A DNA stretch of 52,689 nt. Source: Poteriospumella lacustris (lineage: Eukaryota; Sar; Chrysophyceae; Chromulinales; Dinobryaceae). The notes beneath the pieces were generated by a model, which ran no database searches, was not told the origin of the DNA, and saw nothing but the letters and a program-made list of their open reading frames with translations. The translations under genes were made by a program, and so were the position numbers. Positions 44,303 to 52,689 of the stretch are shown here, one piece after another (within the stretch, counting starts at the first letter, position 1; each line of letters opens with the position of its first letter). The stretch spans positions 182,648 to 235,336 of the forward strand of contig SMOI01000010.1 of NCBI GenBank assembly GCA_008000375.1. Direction: 5' to 3'.

Positions 44303-44595
44303 CTGCGGGAAGCAGTGCCACCGGAAGGTTTCAGCAGAACGGTCAACATGCGGTGGTTACAGGGCTTCGATCAAGCACCAGAAGCTGTCCGCGAGTGTCG
44401 GAAGTCGTGGTTTCACTACAACTGTTGCGTCTCATGTGTCTCGTCTTTCTTGCATTCCCCCTCTTGGGTCGCCTACTGACCAATCGTAATTCCTTTTATA
44501 AATGGAGCATCTTTCAGCCGTGTATGAGAGGGCTGAGGCCAAGACAGCGACGATGACTCCTGCGATCGACTGCCCCGACGGCTGCGAAGACGGCG
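44303..44595 (+). pseudogene. Truncated copy of the glycosyltransferase gene with internal deletion
   Basis: 44310-44422 matches 42150-42262 of the glycosyltransferase (coding EAVPPEGFNRTV onward), with scattered substitutions. 44436-44595 matches 43273-43440, its 3' flank. About 1.0 kb between them, including the catalytic motif and the stop codon, is missing. The join does not use GT-AG, so it is not a processed copy. It cannot make an active enzyme. Confidence 0.85.
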
Positions 44596-45033
44596 ACAGC
44601 CTTTGGCCATTCAAACAGATCACTGGCCGGAAGATGTTAAACTGACAATCTTCCTGGACTGCCTTACGAGGCGAGCAGCATATGGACTGTACGCGTTGGA
44701 TGTGGGACTCCCAGTGGGAACATATACCGGTAGGTATATGTATACCGGTACCGGTATCATACCGTGGCAGCCGCTGCCGGTACCCAAAGTTGCTCCGCTG
44801 CACAGAAACTGGGTCGAGTTTGGACCGTTACGACTTTCGGACTCGTCGACGGTGCCAGCTTTGCCATTTGGCGGACCGTGACAATGCCCGAAAGAAAGAA
44901 TTGACAGTGGTCCACAATCCATTCGACCAGAGGCAAGTACTCTAATTGACGCGAAAGAAAGCGTTGGGCGATCAAGTTCGCCGAGGAATATGATTCATCG
45001 TTGGGTCCGAACCAGCGTGTTCTGAAGGAAGAA
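44596..45033. other. Region before the large His-rich gene
   Basis: No gene is identified, but two stretches read like protein. One is ARKKELTVVHNPFDQRQ at about 44885-44937. The other is RWAIKFAEEYDSSLGPNQR at about 44962-45018, directly in frame with the downstream ORF. A 5' exon of that gene is therefore possible. Confidence 0.4.
44721..44761. repeat. Palindromic ATACCGGTA-type repeats
   Basis: Several overlapping copies of taccggta (a perfect palindrome) occur within 40 bp. A related taccggtaccagtatcata lies at 43443-43461, after the first copy of the duplicated flank. This suggests the motif travelled with the duplication. Confidence 0.6.
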
Positions 45034-48000
45034 ATGCCACTCGAAATCGTACAAACAGTACTCAACCCCAGGCACAACGAAGAATCGCTTGTCCATCGCC
45101 ATCACGACCAGGACGATGATGTCGACAATATCAGGCGCTCTGGGCCCCACAAAGCCTTCGCCAGCAGGATCGACGACGTGAACGAGGACCTGCAGCAGTC
45201 CATGTGCGAAGTCGTGGACATCAAGCTGTTCCGAGTCACGACTGAGACCGTGCAGCACCGAGCCAACACGAACACGAACAGCATGTTGCAGGCGCTGTTG
45301 TACAGCAAGCACAAGTCAAAGGCGCCCGAGACCGTCACGAAGAAGGCGCTGATCGGCGCCGACCTGTCGAAGCTCATCGTCACCAAGTCCGACGTCAAGG
45401 AGATTTCGGCCCACGAGGTCATCTCCAAGGACGAGTGCAACAAGGCCTTGAAGTCCGACCACGTGAAGCTGCAGGAGACGATGTATCAGATTCGAGAGCT
45501 GCGTCGGAGGCACAACAAGCCGCTGCCGCAGGACAAGCCGCTGCCGGCGTCTCCGTCGCCGCTGCCTGGCACGCTGCAGGCGGCCCTGAAGCCCAAGCCG
45601 CCTACGTCTTCTCCGCGAACAGAGCGGAGCCTGAACATGGACCGGAAGACGCTCGTCGCCCTGAGTGAGCAGCGGCGGCGGGAGGCGCAGCTGCACCCCG
45701 CGCGCGTCTACGACGAAGCGACCGCAGCGCCGACGAGCCAAGCGACCCCGGAGAAAGACACGCAGCATGTCGCCTACCTGGACCCCGGCGTCCACGACTC
45801 GGTGACCTGGGCGCTGCAGTCGAGCCGCTTCCACGAGAAGGAGCTGGAGTCGGAGCTGATGTCGTTCGAGAAGACGCTGCGCGCGGACTTCCACGACGCC
45901 GACACCGACTCCAGCGACGACGACGACGACGCCCCGGGCTCCCATCGACACAGCATCCTCGGTGGATCGCGTAGCCTGCACCGCGGCAACAGCCACAGAG
46001 GAGGCGACGGCGGAGGCGACCGGGGCAGGGGCAAGAAGAGTCCGCTGCGGCGCAAGAAGCGCAAGGGCAACTACAACGTCTCGGAGACCGACGTCGCGCA
46101 CAAAATCGAGTCGGAGCTCGGCGAGCTCGACAAGGCGCTCTACCGAGACATGCTGCGGCGCCAGCAGCTGAAGCTGGCGCAGGAGCGGCGACTGCAACGC
46201 CAGCTGAAGATCGCGCAGCAGCAGCAGCTGGCGCTGCAGCAGAACCTGCAGCAACAGCAGCAGGCGAAGACGACGCAGAGCCAAACGGCGGGCCACGGCC
46301 ACGGCCATGGGCAAGGTCACAGCCAAGCACACGGCCAAAGTCACGGCCATGGCCATGGCCACGGCCACGGCCACGGCCACGGTCACGCTCATGGGCCGCC
46401 CGGCGAGCACAGTCACGGCCCCAGCCACGGCCCCAGCCACGGCCCCAGCCACAGTCACGGCCACAGCCACGGCCAGAGCGGTGCGCACGAGCACAGCCCC
46501 GTGCACAGCCACGGGCTGGCGGAGCTCAGCCGCCAGTCGTCAGCGTCGAATCTGATGCAGCGGTCGGCGTCGCAGGCGTCGATCGGGACGCAGCGGTCGG
46601 ACGAGTCGATGATGTCGCAGACGGCGAAGCAGGCGGGCGGCTCGCGGCGCGGCAGCCCCAGCCGGTCGAAGGCGGCGAAGCGGTCGCACCTGCACCATCA
46701 CCTGACGAGCGAGGACGGCGAGAAGACGATCGCCATCGCCAGCACCGGCGTCGAGATCGTGCACGACACGCAGATGATGAAGCTCAAGCAGCGCCGCAGC
46801 CTCTTCGAGTCCACGCTCAGCGTGCGCATGCGGAAGGAGGCGGCCGAGGCGAAGGACCGCAGCGAGCGCCGCCTGAGCAAACAGGCGCTGCTCGACGCCG
46901 CGGCGAAGGACAAAGCCGCCGCCGCCTCCGCCGCTGCGGGTCCGTCGCTCGGACTGCTGCCGGCGTCGTCGTCCCAGGCGAATCTGCTGGCGCAGCGGCC
47001 GCTCAGTCGCATGAACAGCAGCAGCGCGCTGCTGTCGCGCGACGGCAACGCGTCGGTGTCGGCGTCGGCGTCGCCCAGCCGCCGCAGCAGCGCGATGGGC
47101 GCGGCGCTCTTCGGCGGCGACTCGCAGATGGCCAGCGCGCTGCACAGCCGCCGGCCCAGCCGCGTCGACTCTTCATGGCGTCGTGCCCGTCGCCAGCAGC
47201 AGTCGCGCGCACAGCCGCCGCGGCAGCGACGCGTCGACGTTCTCGTCGCTGCTCGAGCACCGCAGCGTCAACTTCGACCTCAGCGGCGTCGACGACCACA
47301 CGCGCACCGACGCCTCCGCGCCGACGTCGCTGTCGCTGTCGCTGTCGGCGCAGCTGTCGCCTGCCGGCCACGCGGCGCCCTTCGGCGCGAGGCAGCCGCT
47401 GCCGCCGTCCTCGCCGCCGCCGAGCCACCTCGCCGCGGCGGCGGCGTCGCCGGGCGTCGCGGCCGCCGCGGAGCCCGTCGGCGGCGCGGCGCGGCCCAAC
47501 CCGCTGAGCGTGCGCCAGGCGCGCACCCAGAGCCTCGCGATCTTCCGACGGCTGACGGCGCCGCCTCTGCCGCTGCAGACCGCGAGCCCCGCCGCCGCCG
47601 CGAGCGCTGCGGGCGGCGGGGCGGAGCACATTTTGACGGTCGCCGCGGCGCTGGCGGGCGCCACCGACGCGGGCGCTGCGGCCGAGGCGCCACCGGCCGC
47701 CACCAGCGACGCCCCCGCGCCGGCGACGGTCGCCTAGCGTCGCACGACGCGTCGCAGGCGGCATCGGTGGGCGGCGGCGAGGACGACGACGCCTCGTCGA
47801 TGGCGTCGACCGCCGCGGCGACGCTCGACCGCGCGGCGCCGCCGCTGCAGTCGCCGCACGGCAAAGTGAGCTTCCACGCGACGGTGGCCGAGCTGCTGTC
47901 GGCGTCGCAGAGCGTCAGCGAGGAGAGTCGCTCGGCGATGCTCGAGCAGAGTCGGTCGGCGCGCCAGGAGCGGCTGCAGGTCGTCGACCACATCGTCAGC

Positions 48001-50544
48001 CGCGTCCTCGCGCACGCGGAGAGCGAGGCGAGTCGGCTGCGTCACCGCGCGCAGCAGTCGCTCTACGCGCTGCCGCCGCCGCGCCAGAGCCCGCACAACC
48101 ACAGCGACAGCGGCGACGTGCTCCTCGCGAGGGCGTGGCGCGCGCAGGCGTCGACGTTGTGGGCGCCGACGCTGCCGTCGCGCGGCGGCGCCCGGCGGAC
48201 GACCTCCGCCGCCGCCGCCGCCAGAGCCACCTCCGCCGCCGCCCGAGCTACCTCCGCCGCGGCGGCCAGCGGCAGCGACGAGGGCGCCGCGGCCGCGGCG
48301 ACGCACAGCTCGATCGAGTCGTCGGTGGGCGACCCCTTCGGCGAGCACAAGCACCGCAACACGCCCTCGCTGCTCTACTTCGTCTCGCCGCTCGACTCGC
48401 TGTCGCGCCGCGTCGTGCTCGACGGCAACGCCGACGTGCCGCGCGCCACGCTGCCGTACCGCGACACGGAGATGCAGGACCTGGGCCGCCTGACGGAGAA
48501 GAAGCAGCGGCGCGAGATCGGGCAGCACCGCGTGGAGCACAACCAGCTCATCGACCGCATGAAGGACAAGCTCGAGGGGCAGGAGGGCATCCAGCACGTC
48601 AAGGCCGTCGAGGAGCGCTCCGAGGCCATCCACGCCGCCAAGCGCTTCGGCCGCGCCATCGCGCAGGACATCACCGTGATGAAGGAGCTCGCCACGACGC
48701 TGTCGCGGCGCGCGACGAAGAAGGTGGCGCAGCTGGTGGCGCAGTGGAACGCGCAGCACGAGGACGGGCTGCAGCAGCTCACCGAGCACGTGCAGCAGCT
48801 CGCCGACGGCGACTTCCTGCGCCCGGTGCTGCAGCGGCGGCGGCGCGACCAGCTGTGGTGCCTCGACCTGCAGCAGATGGACTACCTCGTGCGCCGCCTG
48901 TCGCCCGACGACCTCGTCCTCGCCAGCGGCGTCGCCGACATGGCGCCGCGCCAGGCGACCACCGCGCAGCGACTGTCGCGCCGCGCGCGGCCCATCGGCG
49001 CCACCGCCGCCGCTGCCGCAGCCCGCGGCGCTCGCGACGACGACAGCGACCGCCCGAGCGACGAGGACGCGGAGGACGACAGCGACGAGGCCGACGACTT
49101 CTTCCCCGCGCTGGGCGGCCAGCCGCCGCCCGCCGCGCAGCAGCCGCGCGCCACCGCCGCCTCCGCTGCTGCCGCCGCCAGCAAAAAGACCGCGTCGTCG
49201 TCGTCACCGTCGCAGCCGACGCCGTCGGCCGCTTCCGGCGGCGGCGGCGGCGGCGCCACGTTCCTCACGCAACGGCGACTGTCGCAGTCGAGCACCGCGT
49301 CGACAGCGTCGCGGCCGTCGAGCAGCGCCACCGCCGCCGGCTCCGTCGTCGGCGCCGCGCCGTCGCTGCTGACCTCGTCGAACCTCGCGGCGCTGCAGCA
49401 GCAGCAGGCGCCGCAGCCGTCGCTGCCGCTGCTCATCGACACCGGCGACCGCGGCGCCGCGTCGCCGGCCACGAGGCGCGACCGCCAGCGGCGCGAGGAG
49501 CTGCAGCAGCAGGCGCAGGACGAGCAGCGGCGGCGCCAGCTGCGCGTCAAGCGCATGCACCGCGACCTGCTGCGCAAGCACCGCCACTGGCGCCACGACT
49601 TCCAGCACTGCTACGCGTACGCGTCGCTGCTGGAGTCGCGGCTGCTGCGCAACCAAGAGGAGTTCGAGCTGCTGGGCCGCCAGCGCGTGCGCAAGAAGGT
49701 CTGGTTCGTCAACCTGCTGCGCAAGATCCAGCGGCTGAAGCGCTCGGCGGCCAGCGCCAAGGCGGTGCCGTCGTCGCTGTTTCTGTTGCTCGCGACGCTG
49801 CGCAAGCTCATCGTGTTGGACGTGTCGCTGTCGCGCGACGTCGTCTGGACGCTCGTCGACGAGACCGTCTCGGCGGAGGAGTACGGCTCGAACCTCGTCT
49901 ACTCGGCACTGCAGCTCGTCTTCGACAGCGTCGGCATCAGCGCCGAGGAGGTCTACAAGCGGCTCAAGGCGCGTCTGCAGCTGTCGGCGGCGTCGCCCTC
50001 GCGCACCGCCGGCGGCGGCCACCAGCAGCAGATCCACCTCGCGCCGAAGCTGCTGGCCACCGTGCGCAAGGAGCGCAAGATGAAGCAGCTGCGCCGCCGC
50101 ATCGCGCGGCAGCAGGAGCGGCGCGCGCGCCATCGACAGCGCAAGCGCCTGCGCCTGTTGCAGCAGCAGTCGGCGCTGGGGGCGCTGCTCGAGGACGAAG
50201 ACTCCGACGTCGACGACGACGACGACCTCGACGTCGACAGCGACCGGCGCCAGAAGCAGCGCGCGGCCGCCGCGGCGTCGTCGCAGGCGCAACAGCTGCA
50301 GCTGCTGCGTCAGAAGCTGGCGAGCACCGACGACCGCGAGGAGGACGACGACGACACGGCCTCTGTGGCGTCGGACACGTCGTCGATTGTCAGCGGCAGC
50401 GAGGACGGCGAGGGCGGCGCCGGCGCCGGCGAAGGCGACGACACCGACTCGGTGCTGAGCGACCTCGACGACCTCGCGGCGCAGGACGACGAGGACGACG
50501 AGGACTTCGACCTCGACCAGATCGACCTGCAGGCCTATCTCTGA
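45034..50544 (+). CDS. Very large low-complexity protein with His-rich tract and two compensating frame breaks, about 1,836 aa
   Basis: One ORF runs from the first ATG (45034) to TGA at 50544; the frame is open further upstream to about 44950. The order is: an N-terminal region with ordered character (LEIVQTVLNPRHNEES, MLQALLYSKHKSKAPE), Pro/Lys-rich linkers, an acidic Ser/Asp block, a Gln/Leu coiled coil (about 370-415), a His-Gly tract (418-494), and Ser/Ala-rich stretches. Helical segments follow at about 1155-1300 (EKKQRREIGQHRVEHNQLI, MKELATTLSRRATKKVAQL), then Ala/Arg/Gln runs. A well-ordered region lies at about 1510-1640 (RHWRHDFQHCYAYASLLESR, KKVWFVNLLRKIQRLK, LFLLLATLRKLIVLDVSLS), and the tail is Asp/Glu-rich. 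Between about 47170 and 47737 the nominal frame turns Arg/Ala-rich, while the +1 frame has the same style as the flanks. I do not recognise the family. Confidence 0.75.
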   Translation: MPLEIVQTVLNPRHNEESLVHRHHDQDDDVDNIRRSGPHKAFASRIDDVNEDLQQSMCEVVDIKLFRVTTETVQHRANTNTNSMLQALLYSKHKSKAPETVTKKALIGADLSKLIVTKSDVKEISAHEVISKDECNKALKSDHVKLQETMYQIRELRRRHNKPLPQDKPLPASPSPLPGTLQAALKPKPPTSSPRTERSLNMDRKTLVALSEQRRREAQLHPARVYDEATAAPTSQATPEKDTQHVAYLDPGVHDSVTWALQSSRFHEKELESELMSFEKTLRADFHDADTDSSDDDDDAPGSHRHSILGGSRSLHRGNSHRGGDGGGDRGRGKKSPLRRKKRKGNYNVSETDVAHKIESELGELDKALYRDMLRRQQLKLAQERRLQRQLKIAQQQQLALQQNLQQQQQAKTTQSQTAGHGHGHGQGHSQAHGQSHGHGHGHGHGHGHGHAHGPPGEHSHGPSHGPSHGPSHSHGHSHGQSGAHEHSPVHSHGLAELSRQSSASNLMQRSASQASIGTQRSDESMMSQTAKQAGGSRRGSPSRSKAAKRSHLHHHLTSEDGEKTIAIASTGVEIVHDTQMMKLKQRRSLFESTLSVRMRKEAAEAKDRSERRLSKQALLDAAAKDKAAAASAAAGPSLGLLPASSSQANLLAQRPLSRMNSSSALLSRDGNASVSASASPSRRSSAMGAALFGGDSQMASALHSRRPSRVDSSWRRARRQQQSRAQPPRQRRVDVLVAARAPQRQLRPQRRRRPHAHRRLRADVAVAVAVGAAVACRPRGALRREAAAAAVLAAAEPPRRGGGVAGRRGRRGARRRRGAAQPAERAPGAHPEPRDLPTADGAASAAADREPRRRRERCGRRGGAHFDGRRGAGGRHRRGRCGRGATGRHQRRPRAGDGRLASHDASQAASVGGGEDDDASSMASTAAATLDRAAPPLQSPHGKVSFHATVAELLSASQSVSEESRSAMLEQSRSARQERLQVVDHIVSRVLAHAESEASRLRHRAQQSLYALPPPRQSPHNHSDSGDVLLARAWRAQASTLWAPTLPSRGGARRTTSAAAAARATSAAARATSAAAASGSDEGAAAAATHSSIESSVGDPFGEHKHRNTPSLLYFVSPLDSLSRRVVLDGNADVPRATLPYRDTEMQDLGRLTEKKQRREIGQHRVEHNQLIDRMKDKLEGQEGIQHVKAVEERSEAIHAAKRFGRAIAQDITVMKELATTLSRRATKKVAQLVAQWNAQHEDGLQQLTEHVQQLADGDFLRPVLQRRRRDQLWCLDLQQMDYLVRRLSPDDLVLASGVADMAPRQATTAQRLSRRARPIGATAAAAAARGARDDDSDRPSDEDAEDDSDEADDFFPALGGQPPPAAQQPRATAASAAAAASKKTASSSSPSQPTPSAASGGGGGGATFLTQRRLSQSSTASTASRPSSSATAAGSVVGAAPSLLTSSNLAALQQQQAPQPSLPLLIDTGDRGAASPATRRDRQRREELQQQAQDEQRRRQLRVKRMHRDLLRKHRHWRHDFQHCYAYASLLESRLLRNQEEFELLGRQRVRKKVWFVNLLRKIQRLKRSAASAKAVPSSLFLLLATLRKLIVLDVSLSRDVVWTLVDETVSAEEYGSNLVYSALQLVFDSVGISAEEVYKRLKARLQLSAASPSRTAGGGHQQQIHLAPKLLATVRKERKMKQLRRRIARQQERRARHRQRKRLRLLQQQSALGALLEDEDSDVDDDDDLDVDSDRRQKQRAAAAASSQAQQLQLLRQKLASTDDREEDDDDTASVASDTSSIVSGSEDGEGGAGAGEGDDTDSVLSDLDDLAAQDDEDDEDFDLDQIDLQAYL
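46288..46515 (+). repeat. Coding tandem repeats: GH dipeptides then SHGP units
   Basis: The tract encodes about 9 consecutive Gly-His pairs (ggccac-type units) and then repeats of HGPS and HSHG. The DNA repeats are near-perfect hexamers and 12-mers. In proteins such tracts bind Zn, Ni or Cu ions or form condensates; which applies here is unknown. Confidence 0.9.
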
Positions 50545-51563
50545 GGCCCGAGCGACGCGCCGTCGCGTCGTTGGCCTCCCTCATCAGCGCGTCCTCAGCA
50601 ACGGACTCGGAGGCATAAACACACAGCTTCGTTGTAGATAATGTACATACTTAAGTCTCTTCGCCTGCGACCCCTCGACCCCCCCCCCCCCCACCATCGC
50701 CTCATCGCCTCATCGCCCCCACCGCTCACCGAGCCCGCCTGTGAGCCCCGGCCCAAGGACCTGTCGCCGTCGCCTCTCGCCGTTTCGGTCAGACTACAGT
50801 GGTTACAGGCTGCGCTACCGTGGCTACTGTTCGCCCTCACCGTGCGAACGGTCGGACTCGGACGGTGCCTCCCCGGCGCACACCTGGCGCCGCGCCAATG
50901 TAAACATATCCATAGCTCGCTCCGCGCGGCTCGTCTGGGCGTGTTCGAGTCGTTGAGCGATGCACCGTTGAGGACCGACAGCAGCGGCTGTCCACTGCGA
51001 GACGAACGACAAGCGACGAACACAGGCGACGGGTTGGCACGAAGTTAGTTATGGATATGTTTAAATTGGTGTAAGCGCAGGTCTGACCGAACGAGGAGAA
51101 AAGAGGGAGAAAAGAGGCGGCAGAAGACACGGCAACATCGACGGTTGAGCATGCATGCGCAGGTTAACTCATAGCAGAGGCAGACAGAGCGGCGGAGGCG
51201 GCAGACGAGGCAGAGCGGCGAGAACAAAGTGGAAGGAGGCGCAAAGACGACGGAGCAGCGAGCAGGCGTCGGTGGCGCGGCGTCGTTCTCCTCATAGCGA
51301 TATATATAAAGTATGCGGGTGGGGGTTCAGCGTATTGAAAGGCGGGGGGGGGGGGAATGTACACAACTCGTTGGTGCGCGTGGCGAGCGAACGGAAGGAC
51401 GTGGGTGCGCCCTTCGTCGAGATCCAACGTAAACAACAGACTACCGAACGAAAATCAAATCACAACGACACTCGACTCGAGAAACAAAAGGAAAGACGGA
51501 AACAAGAAACGAAACGGGATGCCACCGCGAGGCCGGTGCGTCGTCTGCTGCACAGGCGACGCT
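50545..51563. other. Convergent intergenic region with complementary homopolymers
   Basis: No gene is seen. It holds C14 at 50679-50692, G12 at 51344-51355, and TATATATAAA at 51301-51310 on the plus strand with no gene following it. It contains the 3' flanks of the His-rich gene and of the minus-strand gene at 51564. Confidence 0.55.
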
Positions 51564-52622
51564 CTAGTTGGTGAAATCCAGTCGATATATTCGGTGCTCT
51601 TCGTCCAAATACATCGTGATCGTTGCGGCGAAGCTGACGTCCACCGGGTTGGGGACCATAATCTTCTGAAAGTACTGCGAGATGTCCTCCATGCTGAGCT
51701 TGGCGGCCGCCGACTCACCCAGGACCATCTGCAGGACGTTGTAAACTTGCTCTTGCGCTTCCGTTTGATGTAAAATCGATTGTAGCATCACGCTGCCCGG
51801 TGTGAAGGCGTACTTGAACAGTTTCGTGCCGGACATGGTCACTTTGCAGACGATTTTGGAGCCCGCCGTGTTGAGATACTGATGAATGCTCGCTTGCTTG
51901 AGATTCACCACACAGTCAGGGACTAAGTCCATACCGCGCAGCATATGCAAGGCTATACGCTCAGGACCGCGCACTTGTCGAAGAGACATCACAGTGCTGG
52001 CGGGGCCCGAGGACGGCACGCCCGTAGTGCCCGAGGCCGCGGCGGCAGCAGCAGCGGCAGCGGAGTTGTTCATCAAGCCATTGCCACTGTTCAGCATGGC
52101 CATGATTGCGTTCGGTTGGATTTGCACCGCCTCTGAGGAGTCGTCGAAGAGATAGCAGTTGGACAGGCAGAACTGCGTGAAGAACTTGACGATGAGCTCG
52201 ACGTCGTACGAGTTCATCACGTTGATCAACATGTTGGCGTACGTGCGGCGAATGTCACGCTTCAGCACACGAGGGAAGGGCTTCACCCGCCGGTCGTAGT
52301 ACTTTCGGTGTCGGCGCTTGACAGCTTGAATCGCCTGCGTCGAGTCTCCATCGCCTGACCACTCCAAGGACGCGCACGCGTCGTCCGACGTATCTTGCGG
52401 CTGATCATCACTCTCGCTCAAGGTCAATCGTTTGCTCGGCGTGGAGTCCTCTGACAAGTCGTCGAGGCTGTAGTCTCTCTTGCGCTTGCCCGTCGCCACA
52501 ATTAATTCCTGCGACACTTCATCGTCGTCATCTTCCTCCTCCTCCTGAATTTCCAAACTGATCACGGCCGAGTCTTCCTCTGAAGACGTCCGAAGGTCGG
52601 TCACGGTACTTAGATCTGACAT
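51564..52622 (-). CDS. Conserved-looking nuclear-type protein of unknown function, 352 aa
   Basis: This is a single-exon gene. The N-terminal 100 residues are acidic and Ser-rich with a possible nuclear signal (GKRKRDY). A basic segment follows (VKRRHRKYYDRRVKPFPR, about 101-118) and then KRDIRRTYANMLINVMNSYD, which leads into an ordered domain. A poly-Ala linker (about 190-198) interrupts it. The remainder (about 220-352, for example ERIALHMLRGMDLVPDCVV and DVSFAATITMYLDEEHRIYRLDF) has the alternating strand pattern of a compact alpha-beta or NTF2-like fold. From memory, the RDIRRxYAxMxxNVxNS motif recurs in uncharacterised proteins of other protists, notably stramenopiles, some with bZIP-like basic regions. 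No zipper is visible here. A DNA-binding regulator is possible but unproved. Confidence 0.8.
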   Translation of the reverse strand: MSDLSTVTDLRTSSEEDSAVISLEIQEEEEDDDDEVSQELIVATGKRKRDYSLDDLSEDSTPSKRLTLSESDDQPQDTSDDACASLEWSGDGDSTQAIQAVKRRHRKYYDRRVKPFPRVLKRDIRRTYANMLINVMNSYDVELIVKFFTQFCLSNCYLFDDSSEAVQIQPNAIMAMLNSGNGLMNNSAAAAAAAAASGTTGVPSSGPASTVMSLRQVRGPERIALHMLRGMDLVPDCVVNLKQASIHQYLNTAGSKIVCKVTMSGTKLFKYAFTPGSVMLQSILHQTEAQEQVYNVLQMVLGESAAAKLSMEDISQYFQKIMVPNPVDVSFAATITMYLDEEHRIYRLDFTN

Positions 52623-52689
52623 TCATACGAGAAACGATTAAATAACGGCAATGAAAATAATTCGCGATGTCGCGAGAGCAGTTACGCTT

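Noticed and set aside
44065-44556. 163-aa frame running from the AT-rich gene into the glycosyltransferase duplicate
   Set aside because: Its second half is an out-of-frame reading of the duplicated glycosyltransferase segment and 3' flank, so the full frame is not a natural protein, though its first part may be coding.
48135-50618. Long plus-strand frame within the His-rich gene
   Set aside because: It is an Arg/Ala-rich shadow. The other frame has ordered helices and an acidic tail of natural composition.

Overview
This is a window of nuclear DNA from a GC-rich protist with compact genes. The evidence is spliceosomal GT-AG introns in most genes (15 well-supported ones, all about 58-82 nt), eukaryote-only families (MyTH4 myosin, MAF1, R1R2R3 MYB, Prune, RING/IBR proteins, an RRM protein) and a eukaryotic-type SelW selenoprotein with an in-frame TGA. 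TGA is otherwise a normal stop. I cannot name the species. A PPDK-like protein, a MyTH4 myosin and selenoprotein W together suggest a protist rather than an animal or fungus. No phage, plasmid, CRISPR or bacterial operon signals are seen.

Layout. 1-5358: a low-complexity protein gene on the minus strand (4 exons). Its last exon and 3' flank are repeated tail-to-tail as an imperfect palindrome running off the left edge. 5359-8021: degraded intergenic DNA with a 98-bp tandem duplication, a 53-bp hairpin and a broken gene fragment. 8022-9417: a three-repeat MYB gene, with a short inverted copy of its 3' coding end about 0.5 kb downstream. 10082-22167: a giant myosin (about 3,980 aa) on the minus strand. 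22588-23943: a Prune/DHH phosphoesterase, divergent from a small TPR protein with a CaaX end (24200-24697). 24951-28067: a PPDK-like protein lacking key catalytic residues. 28533-29683: MAF1, divergent from a RING/IBR-ankyrin-membrane protein (30174-34105). 34665-36800: a two-RRM protein. 36801-40978: 4.2 kb without a credible gene, A-poor on the plus strand. 40979-41325: SelW. 41969-43135: a type II membrane glycosyltransferase, followed by an AT-rich island with a small gene and a truncated second copy of the glycosyltransferase. 45034-50544: a very large His-rich, low-complexity protein with two compensating frame breaks. 51564-52622: a conserved nuclear-type protein of unknown function on the minus strand.

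The genes do not form one pathway. They look like ordinary neighbours with short shared promoters (Prune/TPR, MAF1/RING-ankyrin). MYB, MAF1 and the RRM protein act in gene regulation. The myosin and possibly the TPR protein act in transport. Prune and the PPDK-like protein relate to phosphate/phosphoryl chemistry, the latter probably as a pseudoenzyme. The points most worth checking are the selenoprotein and its missing clear SECIS, the PPDK-like pseudoenzyme, the RING-ankyrin-membrane fusion, the recurrent tail-to-tail duplication of gene 3' ends, and the paired frameshifts in the large His-rich gene.
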